In this document: piece after piece, positions 11,206 to 21,421 of the stretch | Layout of the letters: every line of letters starts with the position of its first letter | How positions within the stretch are numbered: position 1 is the stretch's first letter | DNA from: Patiriisocius marinistellae | Lineage (GTDB): Bacteria; Bacteroidota; Bacteroidia; Flavobacteriales; Flavobacteriaceae | Assembly: GCF_009014635.1 (NCBI RefSeq) | Contig: NZ_BKCF01000001.1 | Span: 186,001-250,000 of the forward strand | Direction: 5' to 3' | DNA length: 64,000 nucleotides | Made by a program: the position numbers and the translations under genes | Notes under the pieces: model-generated | Told to the model about the DNA's origin: nothing | Databases searched by the model: none | What the model saw: only the letters and a program-made list of their open reading frames with translations

Positions 11206-13221
11206 TTATTTATACGATCGTGTTTTTAATTCTATGTTTTCGAAGACAAGTTCTTCTTTATGTAGTACCGCATCTTTAGGAGCTCCTTTATATTCCCAAG
11301 CCGCTACATATTTAAAGTTTTCATCGTCGCGTAATGCTTCACCTTTTTGCTCACCACTTTGTTCTACACTCTCTTCTCTAAAGTGTCCTCCAGCAGATTC
11401 GTTTCTATTCAAAGCGTCTTTTGCAAATAGCTCTCCTAATTCAAGAAAATCTGCAACACGCCCAGCTTTTTCAAGCTCTTGATTTAACTCATTTTTTGTA
11501 CCGGGAACTTTTACATTTGCCCAAAAATCTGCTCTAAGTGTTGCTATTTCATCAATGGCTTCCTGCAAGTCTTTTGCATTACGAGACATACCACATTTAT
11601 TCCACATGATTTTACCAAGTTTTTTATGGTAATAATCTACAGAATGTTGCCCGCTACCGTTCATCAATTTATTTATACGCTCTTCAACATCCTTTTGTGC
11701 TTGGTCAAACTCAGCCGTATCTGTTGGTATTTTTCCAGTTCTAATATCGTGAGATAAATAGTCCCCAATTGTATAAGGAAGTACAAAATAACCATCAGCA
11801 AGACCTTGCATTAATGCGGAAGCTCCAAGTCTATTTGCACCATGATCACTAAAATTAGCTTCACCTGCAGCATATAGTCCTTCAACTGTAGTTTGTAAGT
11901 TATAATCAACCCAAAGACCTCCCATTGTATAATGTACTGCTGGGTAAATCATCATTGGTGTTTTGTATGGGTTTTCATCAACAATTTTCTCATACATCTG
12001 GAAAAGATTACCGTACTTGTTTTCAATTACGGCTTTTCCTAAATCGTATATTTCTTGTTCACTTGGATTTTCGGCGTGATTAATTGTTGCTTGTTCTTTT
12101 CCATAGCGCTTAATTGCACTTGCGAAATCTAAGTATACTGCCTCTCCTGTTTTGTTTACACCAAAACCGGCATCACAACGCTCCTTAGCAGCTCTTGACG
12201 CAACATCTCGTGGCACAAGGTTACCAAATGCAGGGTAACGACGCTCTAAATAATAATCTCTTTCGTCTTCTTTAAGATCCGTAGGTTTTTTCTTTCCTTC
12301 TCTAATTGCAACAGAATCTTCCTTTTTCTTAGGAACCCAAATTCTTCCATCATTACGTAAAGACTCTGACATCAATGTTAATTTTGATTGATGGTCTCCA
12401 GAAACTGGAATACAAGTAGGGTGTATTTGTGTATAACATGGGTTTGCCATGAATGCACCTCTTCGGTGAGCTTTCCATGCTGCTGTTACATTACTTCCCA
12501 TGGCGTTAGTTGAAAGGAAAAATACATTTCCGTAGCCACCAGTAGCAAGTACTACAGCATGTGCTGAATGTCTTTCAATTTTTCCAGTGACTAAATCACG
12601 AGCAATAATTCCTCTCGCTTTACCTCCTACCTTTACAACGTCAAGCATTTCATGACGATTAAATGGCTGGATTTTTCCACGGTTAATTTGGCGATTCATA
12701 GCTGAATAAGCTCCTAATAAAAGCTGTTGTCCTGTTTGTCCTTTTGCATAAAAAGTTCTTGAAACAAGAACCCCTCCAAAAGATCGGTTATCTAACAACC
12801 CACCATACTCACGTGCAAAAGGAACTCCTTGCGCAACGCACTGGTCAATGATATTTGCAGAAACCTCAGCAAGACGATACACGTTTGACTCTCTTGAGCG
12901 ATAATCCCCACCTTTTACTGTATCATAGAAAAGACGATAGTTACTATCTCCATCTCCTTGATAGTTTTTTGCTGCATTAATACCCCCTTGTGCTGCAATT
13001 GAGTGTGCGCGTCGCGGAGAATCTTGGTAACAAAATGTTTTTACATTATAGCCTAACTCTGCAAGTGTTGCAGCGGCACTACCTCCTGCAAGTCCAGTTC
13101 CTACAACAATAACATCAATGTTACGCTTGTTTGCTGGATTTACAAGATTAATATTGTTTTTATGATTTGTCCACTTATCTGCTAAGGGTCCTTCAGGTGT
13201 TTTTGAATCTAATATCGACAT
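11206..13221 (-). CDS. sdhA: Succinate dehydrogenase / fumarate reductase flavoprotein subunit
   Basis: The 671-residue flavoprotein has the FAD dinucleotide-binding motif [19 protein letters not shown] near residues 39-57 and the [12 protein letters not shown] segment around the covalent FAD-linking His. The active-site regions HPTC and HYTMGG and the C-terminal [12 protein letters not shown] follow. The length and the single cytochrome b partner fit the Bacteroidota three-subunit (type B) enzyme. It oxidises succinate to fumarate in the TCA cycle, or reduces fumarate under low oxygen. It lies 12 bases after sdhC, clearly in one operon. Confidence 0.98.
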   Translation of the reverse strand: MSILDSKTPEGPLADKWTNHKNNINLVNPANKRNIDVIVVGTGLAGGSAAATLAELGYNVKTFCYQDSPRRAHSIAAQGGINAAKNYQGDGDSNYRLFYDTVKGGDYRSRESNVYRLAEVSANIIDQCVAQGVPFAREYGGLLDNRSFGGVLVSRTFYAKGQTGQQLLLGAYSAMNRQINRGKIQPFNRHEMLDVVKVGGKARGIIARDLVTGKIERHSAHAVVLATGGYGNVFFLSTNAMGSNVTAAWKAHRRGAFMANPCYTQIHPTCIPVSGDHQSKLTLMSESLRNDGRIWVPKKKEDSVAIREGKKKPTDLKEDERDYYLERRYPAFGNLVPRDVASRAAKERCDAGFGVNKTGEAVYLDFASAIKRYGKEQATINHAENPSEQEIYDLGKAVIENKYGNLFQMYEKIVDENPYKTPMMIYPAVHYTMGGLWVDYNLQTTVEGLYAAGEANFSDHGANRLGASALMQGLADGYFVLPYTIGDYLSHDIRTGKIPTDTAEFDQAQKDVEERINKLMNGSGQHSVDYYHKKLGKIMWNKCGMSRNAKDLQEAIDEIATLRADFWANVKVPGTKNELNQELEKAGRVADFLELGELFAKDALNRNESAGGHFREESVEQSGEQKGEALRDDENFKYVAAWEYKGAPKDAVLHKEELVFENIELKTRSYK

Positions 13222-13233
13222 AGCTTGATGTGT

Positions 13234-13926
13234 TTAGTGTGGCAATTGATTTAAGTGTAAGTAAAGGGCTATAAAAATAAAGCCAGCTGGTATTACGATG
13301 GCATACACTTTTGCAAATTTTGTCAACGCCACTGAGTATTTATTATTAAAACCAACACTTTGAAACGATGATGCAAACCCATGCCATAAGTGAACGGCAA
13401 GTAATAAAAATGCAACAACGTATATTCCTACACGAATTGGGCTTTCAAATTTATGTACTAACTCCTCATAGTACCTAAAACCACTATTTACGTTGTCTGG
13501 ATCAATAAGGCCACTCATGTCTCCTTTAAAATATTTTACGTTTAATTCTGGCGCCCAAAAGTCATAAAAATGTAATCCCAAAAAAGCTAAAATAACTAAT
13601 CCTGAAATTATCATATTTCTAGAAGCCCAGCTAGCATTAGCACTTCCTTTATAAGACGCATATTTCACGGCACGTGCATTACGGTTTCTTATTTCAAGAA
13701 TGAAGCCCATAATAAAATGGAATACAACGCCAAAAATTAAAACGGGTTGTAATAAAAATTGAACAATGGGATTAGTTCCCATAAAATGGGAGGTTTCATT
13801 AAATGTATCAGGCGAAAAAACTGACATTAAATTGATTGTAAAATGTTGTCCTAAAAAGAATACTAAGAACAAGCCCGAAAGTGCCATGGCAACTTTTCTA
13901 GCAATTGAAGAGGATATTATTCCCAT
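13234..13926 (-). CDS. sdhC: Succinate dehydrogenase cytochrome b subunit
   Basis: The 230-residue protein has five predicted membrane helices and heme-ligand-like histidines in LFFLGQHFTINL, VVFHFIMGF, LGLHFYDFW and AVHLWHGF. This is the type B (b558, fused anchor) diheme cytochrome arrangement. It anchors SdhAB and passes electrons to menaquinone, the usual Bacteroidota quinone (family knowledge). First gene of the operon, with a strong promoter match 32 bases upstream. Confidence 0.95.
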   Translation of the reverse strand: MGIISSSIARKVAMALSGLFLVFFLGQHFTINLMSVFSPDTFNETSHFMGTNPIVQFLLQPVLIFGVVFHFIMGFILEIRNRNARAVKYASYKGSANASWASRNMIISGLVILAFLGLHFYDFWAPELNVKYFKGDMSGLIDPDNVNSGFRYYEELVHKFESPIRVGIYVVAFLLLAVHLWHGFASSFQSVGFNNKYSVALTKFAKVYAIVIPAGFIFIALYLHLNQLPH

Positions 13927-13957
13927 TATGGTTGTGTTTTCAAAATGTTTAGTACTA

Positions 13958-13989
13958 CAAAAATACGTCTCAAAATGCTGTTAAGCAAA
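13958..13989 (-). promoter_or_regulatory. sdhCAB promoter (TTTG-N20-TATTTTTG)
   Basis: On the minus strand TTTG (13986-13989) is followed after exactly 20 bases by TATTTTTG (13958-13965), a complete match to the Bacteroidota sigma-A promoter. It lies 32 bases before the sdhC start codon. Confidence 0.8.
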
Positions 13990-14028
13990 TATTACATACT
14001 ATTAAAAGTAATTTGTATTCATTTTACA

Positions 14029-16872
14029 TTACTCTAAAACTAAAGCTTGCTTTGTGCTTTTACCTGCTGTTTTAATTAAAATCTCATACGTTCCCTTTGT
14101 CAAATAAAAAGTACCATTATCTGCTTGAAATGCTCCTGAGCCATCTCGCTCTAATTGTTTTTTTCCTTTTTCTGAAACACTAAGATTATAATCAATAATA
14201 TTGAACCCTTTATTTAAATTAACACTCCAAGATTTCAATTCTTTTCCGTTTTCATTATTGACTAAAATTTCGGCTTTGCCTGCTACTGGCGTATAAACCT
14301 GTAGTTTTTCAGAAGGTTCATAGACATCTCCGTATTGATTAAAACCGGTGCTTCCCCAACGACGAGAGGCCCTTTGATTTGAAATTTCAGCAAGCATTAA
14401 ATTGCTCATATTTGCTTCGGAAATTTGCTGAACCAAAGAAATATCTGCGATATAAATGGAGCGGCCATGTGTCCCTACAACCAAATCTTTATCGCGCTGT
14501 TGAACTACTAAGTCATGCACTGCCACAGCAGGCAACCCATTGTTAAATGCCTCCCAACTTTTACCTCTATTGAACGATACATAAGCACCATTATCTGTCC
14601 CTAGGTATAATACGTTTTCATTTGACGGATCTTCTCTAATGACGTTTACAGGAGACATAGGCAAGTTGTTAGAAATTGCTGTCCATGTTGCTCCATAGTT
14701 ATCGCTCATATACACATATGATGTAAAATCATCCCAACGATAGCCATTTAAAGCTACATAAACCCGTTCTTTTTTATGCTGTGAAGCAATCACGCGACTC
14801 ACCCATAAATCTTTTGGTAATGTCCCTGTAATATTTTGCCAGTCACTACCTCCGTTTCTTGTTACTTGTACTATTCCATCATCACTTCCTGTATATAATA
14901 ATCCAAATTGGAATGTTGATTCATCAAATGACGAAATTGTACCATAAGCCACATTTCCTTGCTTCCCTCCATTTGTAACATCTGGTGAAATTGCAGTCCA
15001 GTCTGTTCCTTGATTCATAGATCGCATTAATTTATTGCCACCTAAATAAAGAATATCTTGATTATGCGAACTTAACAAAATAGGGGTCTGCCAATTAAAA
15101 CGATATGGACTATCACCTAACTCATGTTTAGGCTGAATGTATGTTTGCTCGTCAGTCTTTCTATTAAGCCTAAAATAGTTTCCAAATTGGAATCCAGTAT
15201 ATACAACATTACTATCACGGTTATCAATTTGTATTTGCATTCCATCTCCACCCATAATAAACTCAAAAGGATATTTACCATTTTGCTTCCATCCTGGATT
15301 TTCCTCATTTGTGTGAGCGCCTACCCAAACACCATTGTCCTGTAATCCTCCGTACACATTATAGGGCTCTTCATTATCCACATTAATAGCGTAAAATTGA
15401 CCCACAGAAGAAGCATTGTTTTTTATCCAATTTTCTCCATCGTCGTAACTAATATTTACTCCTCCATCGTTTCCGTTAATGAGATGACCAGGCATATTTG
15501 GATTAATCCATAACGCGTGATGGTCTGCATGCACATTATTTGCCGAAATTGATGTGAATGTTTTTCCTCCGTCTTTTGATTTTAAGATAGGGACTCCATA
15601 AATATAAATACCGTCTTTATTGCTAGGATCTACATGTATCTTCCCAAAATAATACCCATAACTATAATAAATACCATCAAGAAAACCCTCATGTGTTTTA
15701 GCCCATGTTTTTCCACCATCTGTACTTTTGTAAACCTCAGTTCCAATAACTGGGGTGTCAAACAGCATAGAATTTGCATCTTCTAAATATTTAGCCAAAT
15801 CAACAGGTTTAACCGTACCTCCTCGTACCATTGATTTAACATTATCTGCTCTGTATTTTTCCTGAAACCCATTATTTTTTAAATAAGCGTTTAGTTTTTT
15901 ATCATCAAGTGCTAAAAACTGACTTGATGTCATAGTTTTAAATTGTTCTTTTGAAAGTTCATCACCTTTTTGAGTTTGTTTTCCACCATCACGTCTTGCT
16001 TGATTATCATGAATAGCATACACTATATTTGCGTCCACTACAGCAAGCCCTATTCTTCCAACGCCCTCTCCAGTAGGAAAACCACTATTAGGAGTAGAAA
16101 CTTTTGTCCATGAGCCCCCACCATCTATGCTTTTATAAATTGCACTACCCGTTCCACTTCCTCTAAAGTCCCACGCTTTTCTGTCTTTATCCCAAGATGA
16201 AGCATACATTAAATTAAAATTTTTAGGGTCAGCGTCCATTTCAATAATCCCGCTTTGATTGTTAACAAACAATGTTTGTGTCCAAGTTTTTCCACCATCC
16301 ATTGTTTTGTAAACCCCGCGTTCGTCATTAGTGGAGTATAAATGCCCTACTGCGGCAATAACCACCTCGTTTGCATTATTAGGGTTAATGATAATTTTTG
16401 AAATATGGTGACTATCGGTAAGCCCCATGTTTTCCCAAGTTTTTCCACTGTCATTTGATTTTAAAACACCTATACCTGCATAACTTGAACGAGATGCATT
16501 TACCTCACCAGTACCAACCCATATTGTGTTTTTTGTCCAATCCACCGCTAAAGAACCCACATTTTGAGTTAGGCTTGAATCTAAAACAGGAGTAAATGTG
16601 GTTCCGTTATTTTTAGTATGCCAAACTCCTCCACTTGCATAACCAACATAAAATTCAGTTGGATTACTAGGGTTTACGGCTAAGTCAACAACACGACCAC
16701 TCATAATAGTTGGGCCAATATTTTTAAAAGGAACATCTTTTACTAAAGAGGCAGCTATTAATTGTTCTTTTTGCTGGAGCGCTGTTGCAACATTATTAGA
16801 TGTAGTTGCTGGTTGTTGTGCAAATGCGTAAAATGAAATTAAACACATTGCAAGGAGGAAATAATTTTTCAT
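14029..16872 (-). CDS. Exported BNR/sortilin-type beta-propeller protein
   Basis: The 947-residue protein has a signal peptide (residues 1-18, ending YAFAQ). It then has about ten Asp-box (BNR) motifs of the form S-x-D-x-G-x-T-W, for example SNDSGKTW, TMDGGKTW, STDGGKTW, SYDDGENW, SDNYGATW and SFNRGKSW. Such repeats build one or two sortilin/VPS10-like propellers. The last 120 residues form a separate beta domain (DVYEPSEKLQVYTPV onward) without a T9SS signature. A helical insert near residues 300-360 interrupts the propeller. Homologues are annotated as glycosyl hydrolases, but no sialidase catalytic set is evident, so binding or protein turnover is equally possible. Confidence 0.85.
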   Translation of the reverse strand: MKNYFLLAMCLISFYAFAQQPATTSNNVATALQQKEQLIAASLVKDVPFKNIGPTIMSGRVVDLAVNPSNPTEFYVGYASGGVWHTKNNGTTFTPVLDSSLTQNVGSLAVDWTKNTIWVGTGEVNASRSSYAGIGVLKSNDSGKTWENMGLTDSHHISKIIINPNNANEVVIAAVGHLYSTNDERGVYKTMDGGKTWTQTLFVNNQSGIIEMDADPKNFNLMYASSWDKDRKAWDFRGSGTGSAIYKSIDGGGSWTKVSTPNSGFPTGEGVGRIGLAVVDANIVYAIHDNQARRDGGKQTQKGDELSKEQFKTMTSSQFLALDDKKLNAYLKNNGFQEKYRADNVKSMVRGGTVKPVDLAKYLEDANSMLFDTPVIGTEVYKSTDGGKTWAKTHEGFLDGIYYSYGYYFGKIHVDPSNKDGIYIYGVPILKSKDGGKTFTSISANNVHADHHALWINPNMPGHLINGNDGGVNISYDDGENWIKNNASSVGQFYAINVDNEEPYNVYGGLQDNGVWVGAHTNEENPGWKQNGKYPFEFIMGGDGMQIQIDNRDSNVVYTGFQFGNYFRLNRKTDEQTYIQPKHELGDSPYRFNWQTPILLSSHNQDILYLGGNKLMRSMNQGTDWTAISPDVTNGGKQGNVAYGTISSFDESTFQFGLLYTGSDDGIVQVTRNGGSDWQNITGTLPKDLWVSRVIASQHKKERVYVALNGYRWDDFTSYVYMSDNYGATWTAISNNLPMSPVNVIREDPSNENVLYLGTDNGAYVSFNRGKSWEAFNNGLPAVAVHDLVVQQRDKDLVVGTHGRSIYIADISLVQQISEANMSNLMLAEISNQRASRRWGSTGFNQYGDVYEPSEKLQVYTPVAGKAEILVNNENGKELKSWSVNLNKGFNIIDYNLSVSEKGKKQLERDGSGAFQADNGTFYLTKGTYEILIKTAGKSTKQALVLE

Positions 16873-16963
16873 TTGGTTGATTTAAAGTTGAAAAGTACTT
16901 AAACACAAAAATAACTCAAAATAATTCGAGGAAGTTTAACACCTTTGATGAATCAATTTTTAA

Positions 16964-16973
16964 CTTCGGAAAT
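16964..16973 (-). repeat. ATTTCCGAAG dispersed motif
   Basis: Exact copy, CTTCGGAAAT on the plus strand. It lies just before the preferred Crp/Fnr start; if the gene started at 16948 it would be coding. Confidence 0.5.
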
Positions 16974-16989
16974 ATTAACAAATTACTAT

Positions 16990-17574
16990 ATGTTACCGTC
17001 TAAAAAACATTTAGAACTTTATATAAAAAAGTATCTCCCTAAGGAAACTTCAACCGAAAAAATATCTTTTATTTTAGAGAAGTTTTCTTTTTTAACTCTT
17101 GAAAAAAATAATTTTTTAGTGGCTGCAGGTTCTATTTGTCAATACTTCTGTTTTATTGAAAGTGGGATTCTACAACATACAATTATGATTGATGGCGTTG
17201 AAAAAACCACCTATTTAGGATTAAAAAATAGCGCAACATCTGCACTCAATAGTTTTAAAAATAGTATTCCGTCTAGAAAAAACATTAAAGCGATAAGTGA
17301 TTGTGAATTGTGGGCTTTAACTATTAAAGATTTTCAAGAGTTATTAGAGTTTAATCCTGTTTTTAAAACCTTTTACTTTAATTTAATTGAAAATCAAATT
17401 TTCCTTATTGATGATTATCGCATCAATCTTTTAATATTGAGTCCTGAAGAACGTTATTTGAAAATGCTAGAAAACGAACCCACTTTACTTCAACAAGTTC
17501 CTCTCCAGTATCTATCTTCTTTTTTGGGTATTTCCTCAAGGCACATGAGTCGAATTAGGAAAAATTCTATTTAA
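16990..17574 (+). CDS. Crp/Fnr family transcriptional regulator
   Basis: An N-terminal cyclic-nucleotide-binding-type beta roll (LVAAGSICQYFCFIESGILQ) is followed by a connecting helix and a C-terminal helix-turn-helix (QYLSSFLGISSRHMSRIRKN). This is the compact Bacteroidota Crp/Fnr form that ends right after the recognition helix. I start it at ATG 16990 (194 residues) because the family usually begins a few residues before the helix LELYIKKYLP; an in-frame ATG at 16948 would add 14 residues. There is no Cys cluster for an FNR [4Fe-4S] centre, so oxygen sensing of the FNR type is unlikely. Divergent from the BNR protein gene. Confidence 0.85.
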   Translation: MLPSKKHLELYIKKYLPKETSTEKISFILEKFSFLTLEKNNFLVAAGSICQYFCFIESGILQHTIMIDGVEKTTYLGLKNSATSALNSFKNSIPSRKNIKAISDCELWALTIKDFQELLEFNPVFKTFYFNLIENQIFLIDDYRINLLILSPEERYLKMLENEPTLLQQVPLQYLSSFLGISSRHMSRIRKNSI

Positions 17575-17609
17575 TGCCATTTGGCTGATTATTTAGGCAA
17601 TTCTTTAAT

Positions 17610-17617
17610 TATTTTTG
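17610..17617 (+). promoter_or_regulatory. Bacteroidota -7 element upstream of pepP
   Basis: TATTTTTG matches TAnnTTTG, about 110 bases before the pepP start; no well-spaced -33 TTTG was found. Confidence 0.35.
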
Positions 17618-17644
17618 ATGCTAAGAAGTTTTAGGCTTGTTACT

Positions 17645-17653
17645 TTTCCGAAG
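17645..17653 (+). repeat. TTTCCGAAG dispersed motif (9 of 10)
   Basis: Nine-base copy followed by AACA, between the Crp/Fnr gene and pepP; it differs from the decamer only at its first base. Confidence 0.45.
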
Positions 17654-17726
17654 AACACTTTAATAAAATCTTATAGATTATCAATACATTTTCATCTAGG
17701 TGGAAATGAAAAATTAAAACATTACA

Positions 17727-19016
17727 ATGAAATATCATCCTATAGACCGTAATCTTTTTATAAAAAACCGCAAAAATTTTATGGCTAAAATGAAGCCGTC
17801 AAGCCTTGCTGTTTTTAATAGTAACGACGTTTATCCTGTTAGTGCAGATAGCACAATGCCTTTTGAACAATCGCGTGACATCTTTTACTTGAGCGGCGTG
17901 GATCAAGAGGAAAGCATTTTGGTTTTATTTCCAGATGCTCCAAACCCAAAGCATAGAGAAATGCTTTTTTTAACTGAAACAAACGAGCATATTGCTGTAT
18001 GGGAAGGTGAGAAACTTACAAAGGACAAGGCGTTTGAAACTAGCGGTGTAAAAACAGTTTTCTGGCTTAAAGAGTTTGACAAAGTTTTTTACGAGGTAAT
18101 GACTCAAGTGGATACTATATATTTTAATACTAATGAGCATTACCGTGCAAATGTAGCGACAGAGACCCGTGAAGCTCGTTTTATTAAAGCAACTAAAGAT
18201 AAATTTCCAGCACACAGTTGGGCAAAAAGCAATCCTATTTTACAGAGATTACGGTCGGTAAAAGATCAAATAGAAATTGATTTAATGCAAACCGCTTGTG
18301 ATATTACCGAAAAAGGATTCCGTCGCGTACTAGGTTTTGTAAAACCTGGTGTTTGGGAATTTGATATTGAAGCCGAATTTATGCACGAGTTTTTAAAAAA
18401 CCGTTCAAAAAAATTCGCTTATACCCCTATTGTTGCAAGTGGAAATAATGCAAACGTTTTACATTATATTGAAAACAATCAAGAATGTAAAGCAGGTGAT
18501 TTAATTTTACTTGATGTAGGTGCAGAGTACGCAAATTACAGTAGCGACATGTCTCGAACAATCCCAGTAAGTGGTCGTTTTACAGACAGACAAAAACAAG
18601 TGTATAATGCGGTTAATCGTGTTAAAAACGATGCTACAAAAATGCTTGTTCCTGGAACTATGTGGGCAGAATATCATGTAGAAGTTGGTAAATTAATGAC
18701 TAGCGAATTAATACGACTTGGGTTGCTCGACAAAGCTGATGTTAAAAACGAAAATCCAGATTGGCCTGCTTATAAAAAATATTTTATGCACGGTACATCT
18801 CACCACATAGGTCTTGACACACATGATTATGGATTATTGTATGAGCCAATGCAAGCTGGAAATGTTTTCACGGTAGAGCCGGGAATTTATATTCCTGATG
18901 AAGGTTTTGGAATTCGTTTAGAAGATGATTTGGTTATTCAAAAAACTGGCGAGCCTTTTAACTTAATGCGTGATATTCCTATTGAAGCTGATGAAATTGA
19001 GGATTTGATGAACTAG
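17727..19016 (+). CDS. pepP: Xaa-Pro aminopeptidase (M24B)
   Basis: The 429-residue protein has an N-terminal aminopeptidase P domain (about 1-150) and a C-terminal pita-bread M24 domain with the dinuclear metal ligands: Asp in LLDVGAEYANY, Asp in SSDMSRT, His in HGTSHHIGLDTHD, Glu in VEPGIYI and Glu in RLEDD. It removes N-terminal residues that precede proline and is probably cytosolic, with no signal peptide. Its last four bases overlap the convergent brnQ gene. Confidence 0.95.
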   Translation: MKYHPIDRNLFIKNRKNFMAKMKPSSLAVFNSNDVYPVSADSTMPFEQSRDIFYLSGVDQEESILVLFPDAPNPKHREMLFLTETNEHIAVWEGEKLTKDKAFETSGVKTVFWLKEFDKVFYEVMTQVDTIYFNTNEHYRANVATETREARFIKATKDKFPAHSWAKSNPILQRLRSVKDQIEIDLMQTACDITEKGFRRVLGFVKPGVWEFDIEAEFMHEFLKNRSKKFAYTPIVASGNNANVLHYIENNQECKAGDLILLDVGAEYANYSSDMSRTIPVSGRFTDRQKQVYNAVNRVKNDATKMLVPGTMWAEYHVEVGKLMTSELIRLGLLDKADVKNENPDWPAYKKYFMHGTSHHIGLDTHDYGLLYEPMQAGNVFTVEPGIYIPDEGFGIRLEDDLVIQKTGEPFNLMRDIPIEADEIEDLMN

Positions 19017-20287
19017 TAATCCCTTTTTATTAATTTAAATATATTTAGAGCTATAAATGCTATAAATGCAGGCAACACCCATCCCATACTTTGCTTGGAT
19101 AATGGAATAAATGACCTAACTGCATCTAGACTTCCTTCAGGAACAAAAAACTGAAGGAAATCTGGAATGCTAAAAATCAATGTTGTAATTGTTACTACTC
19201 TAAAAACTAACGGAGTGCTATATTTTTTAGGCAATATATTGAGTAGTATCAACACAATAGTTATAGGATAAATAAACATAAGCGCTGGCACAGCCGCAGC
19301 AATTATGTAAGCAACTCCATAGTGACCAACTGCGACTCCAATAATGCACCCTAAAACAGCAGTAATAGTATAAGCCTTTTGCGAGCTTTTAGTGAGTCCC
19401 TTTACAAAATCTGCTGTTCCAGTAACAATACCAACAGCAGTTGTAAAACAAGCTAATGCTACTAAAATCCCTAAGAATGCTGTCCCAATGTTACCTAATG
19501 TGTTTGTACTTAACAACGTAAGTAATTGGGTCCTATTTTCTATTAAAACAGTACCACTATATAAAGCTCCTAGTGCAATTAATCCACCATAAATAATTAA
19601 CAACCCTAATCCTGCAATAAACCCTGCTCTGGCAATCATTGCCTTCTTTTCTTCATAATTAAATTTACCTTGCAACGCAAGCGAGACAACGATTACTGCC
19701 CCTACAACAACTCCTCCAATGGCGTCAAAAGTTTGATATCCTTCAAGAATTCCATCAGTGAATGAATTATCAAAAATACTAGCTCGAATAGGCTCAACAT
19801 CTGTAAACAAACCAATACAAATAATACACATTAAAATGAGGACAATTAAAGGTGTAAGAAACTTGCCAATTAAACTTAAAATTTTTGTCCTGTTGAGTGC
19901 AAAAACAAGTACAAGTGCAAAATAAATAGTACTTACCCAAAGAGAAGAAATTTCAAAATAAGGCTGGATTGCCATTTCATAAGTTACTGATGCAGTTCGT
20001 GGAGAAGGCAAGCTTATTGAAATTGCATATACAAGAACCGCATAAATTAAGGCAAAAACAGATGACACCTTGTTTGCAAAATTGAGGATTGTTCCTTGTA
20101 ATCTTGCGTGTCCGTAAATAGCTAATATGGGAATTACAACTGCAGATAAGGCAAAACCCAAAGTGACTAACAACCAATCTTTACCTGCGTTAAATCCTAA
20201 AAAAGGCGGTAAAATTAAATTTCCCGCTCCAAAAAAAAGAGAAAACAATGCAAATGCAATAACGAAGGTTTGTTTCTTGATATTCAA
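19013..20287 (-). CDS. brnQ: Branched-chain amino acid transport system II carrier protein
   Basis: The 424-residue protein has about twelve membrane segments and the LIVCS family start (FALFSLFFGAGNLILPPFLG, residues 13-32). It imports leucine, isoleucine and valine with sodium or protons. Convergent with pepP (4-base overlap), and divergent from the alpha/beta hydrolase gene with only 41 bases between starts. Confidence 0.95.
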   Translation of the reverse strand: MNIKKQTFVIAFALFSLFFGAGNLILPPFLGFNAGKDWLLVTLGFALSAVVIPILAIYGHARLQGTILNFANKVSSVFALIYAVLVYAISISLPSPRTASVTYEMAIQPYFEISSLWVSTIYFALVLVFALNRTKILSLIGKFLTPLIVLILMCIICIGLFTDVEPIRASIFDNSFTDGILEGYQTFDAIGGVVVGAVIVVSLALQGKFNYEEKKAMIARAGFIAGLGLLIIYGGLIALGALYSGTVLIENRTQLLTLLSTNTLGNIGTAFLGILVALACFTTAVGIVTGTADFVKGLTKSSQKAYTITAVLGCIIGVAVGHYGVAYIIAAAVPALMFIYPITIVLILLNILPKKYSTPLVFRVVTITTLIFSIPDFLQFFVPEGSLDAVRSFIPLSKQSMGWVLPAFIAFIALNIFKLIKRDY

Positions 20288-20328
20288 ATTTGGTAGTTTT
20301 GCTTAAAATTGACTACCAAGATAACTAA

Positions 20329-21099
20329 ATGAATTTACCCTACAATAACGCCTCTATTTTTTACGAAATACAAGGAACTGGTCCAGCGCTAATTCTACTT
20401 CATGGATTTTTAGAAAGCAGCTCTATCTGGAACTCCACTGTAGAAGAGTTTAAAAAAACCCACACGATAATTACTGTTGATTTGCCAGGTCACGGCAAAA
20501 GCGATGTTGTTGCAAAAACACATGAAATGGAATTAATGGCTATAATAATTTCTGAAATTTTAATTAATCACAATATAAATACAGCCTCATTTATAGGTCA
20601 TTCAATGGGTGGCTATGTAGCATTAGCCTTTACAGAACTATTCCCTAATAAAGTACGAAAATTAATACTTCTTAATTCTTCAACGTACAGTGATAGTGAA
20701 GATCGAAAGAAAAACAGAGACCGAGCTATTAAATTTATAAAAAAACAAAAAAGTGCAATAATAAGCATGGCTATTAGTAATCTTTTTACTCAAGAGAATC
20801 GCGTAATGTTTGCTTCGGAAATATTAAATCTCAAAAATGAAGCTTTAAATTTTCCCTCTGAAGGAATTATTGCAAATATTAAAGGAATGCGAGACCGAAA
20901 GGATAGAACGTCTGTTCTAAAAAACTTTGGAGGGTCTAAATTAATAATTACGGGAAAAATGGATATGATAGTTCCTATTTCGGTTTCCGAAGAAATTTCC
21001 GAAGCTACAAATACACCCTTAAAAACTATTAACGGTGGGCATATGAGCTGGATCACAAATAGAAAAGAAATGTTAAACGCAATGCGTTTCATCGATTAA
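20329..21099 (+). CDS. Alpha/beta hydrolase
   Basis: The 256-residue protein has the alpha/beta hydrolase fold: oxyanion segment LILLHGFLESSSIW, nucleophile elbow GHSMGGY (Ser near residue 93), a late Asp in ITGKMDMIVP and a His in INGGHMSW. The size and lid resemble esterases, haloperoxidase-like enzymes and MenH-like hydrolases. Substrate unknown. No signal peptide, so probably cytosolic. It contains two in-frame copies of the ATTTCCGAAG-type decamer. Confidence 0.88.
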   Translation: MNLPYNNASIFYEIQGTGPALILLHGFLESSSIWNSTVEEFKKTHTIITVDLPGHGKSDVVAKTHEMELMAIIISEILINHNINTASFIGHSMGGYVALAFTELFPNKVRKLILLNSSTYSDSEDRKKNRDRAIKFIKKQKSAIISMAISNLFTQENRVMFASEILNLKNEALNFPSEGIIANIKGMRDRKDRTSVLKNFGGSKLIITGKMDMIVPISVSEEISEATNTPLKTINGGHMSWITNRKEMLNAMRFID

Positions 21100-21161
21100 A
21101 AGTGTTTTTTAACGGTTATGTGGGTTATTTTATCTAGGTTTACGCTCTAAAGCTAATTGAA

Positions 21162-21410
21162 ATGCCCAAAGCAAACAATAAACCCACTCGGCCAATTTCT
21201 GCATTAATATGTTCTATTATGGGGCATAATTATATTATTACAAACAAAATCACTAATCACATTAATGAATATAAATGTACAAACTGCAAAAACGAAGTTT
21301 GTGATAATACCAAAGGCCACCTTGAAGAATTGACTTTGAAACAACGGGAGGTAAATGAAACACTTTCGGTTTTTTTTAAGAAAAAAAGTAAAAGACAGTT
21401 AACCGCATAA
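21162..21410 (+). CDS. Small CGH/CxxC zinc-ribbon-like protein (first of a pair)
   Basis: The 82-residue protein has the pattern C-S-I-M-G-H, then 18 residues later C-T-N-C-K, ending in a basic tail (KKKSKRQ). C-x3-G-H plus C-x2-C could bind one zinc, as in DUF1660-like phage/chromosomal proteins. It has no signal peptide. The next gene, 11 bases away, encodes a related protein, so the two look like a tandem duplication. Function unknown. Confidence 0.7.
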   Translation: MPKANNKPTRPISALICSIMGHNYIITNKITNHINEYKCTNCKNEVCDNTKGHLEELTLKQREVNETLSVFFKKKSKRQLTA

Positions 21411-21421
21411 AACCCCTCGCT

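Noticed and set aside
17727-20287. pepP and brnQ as one operon
   Set aside because: They are convergent and merely overlap by four bases.
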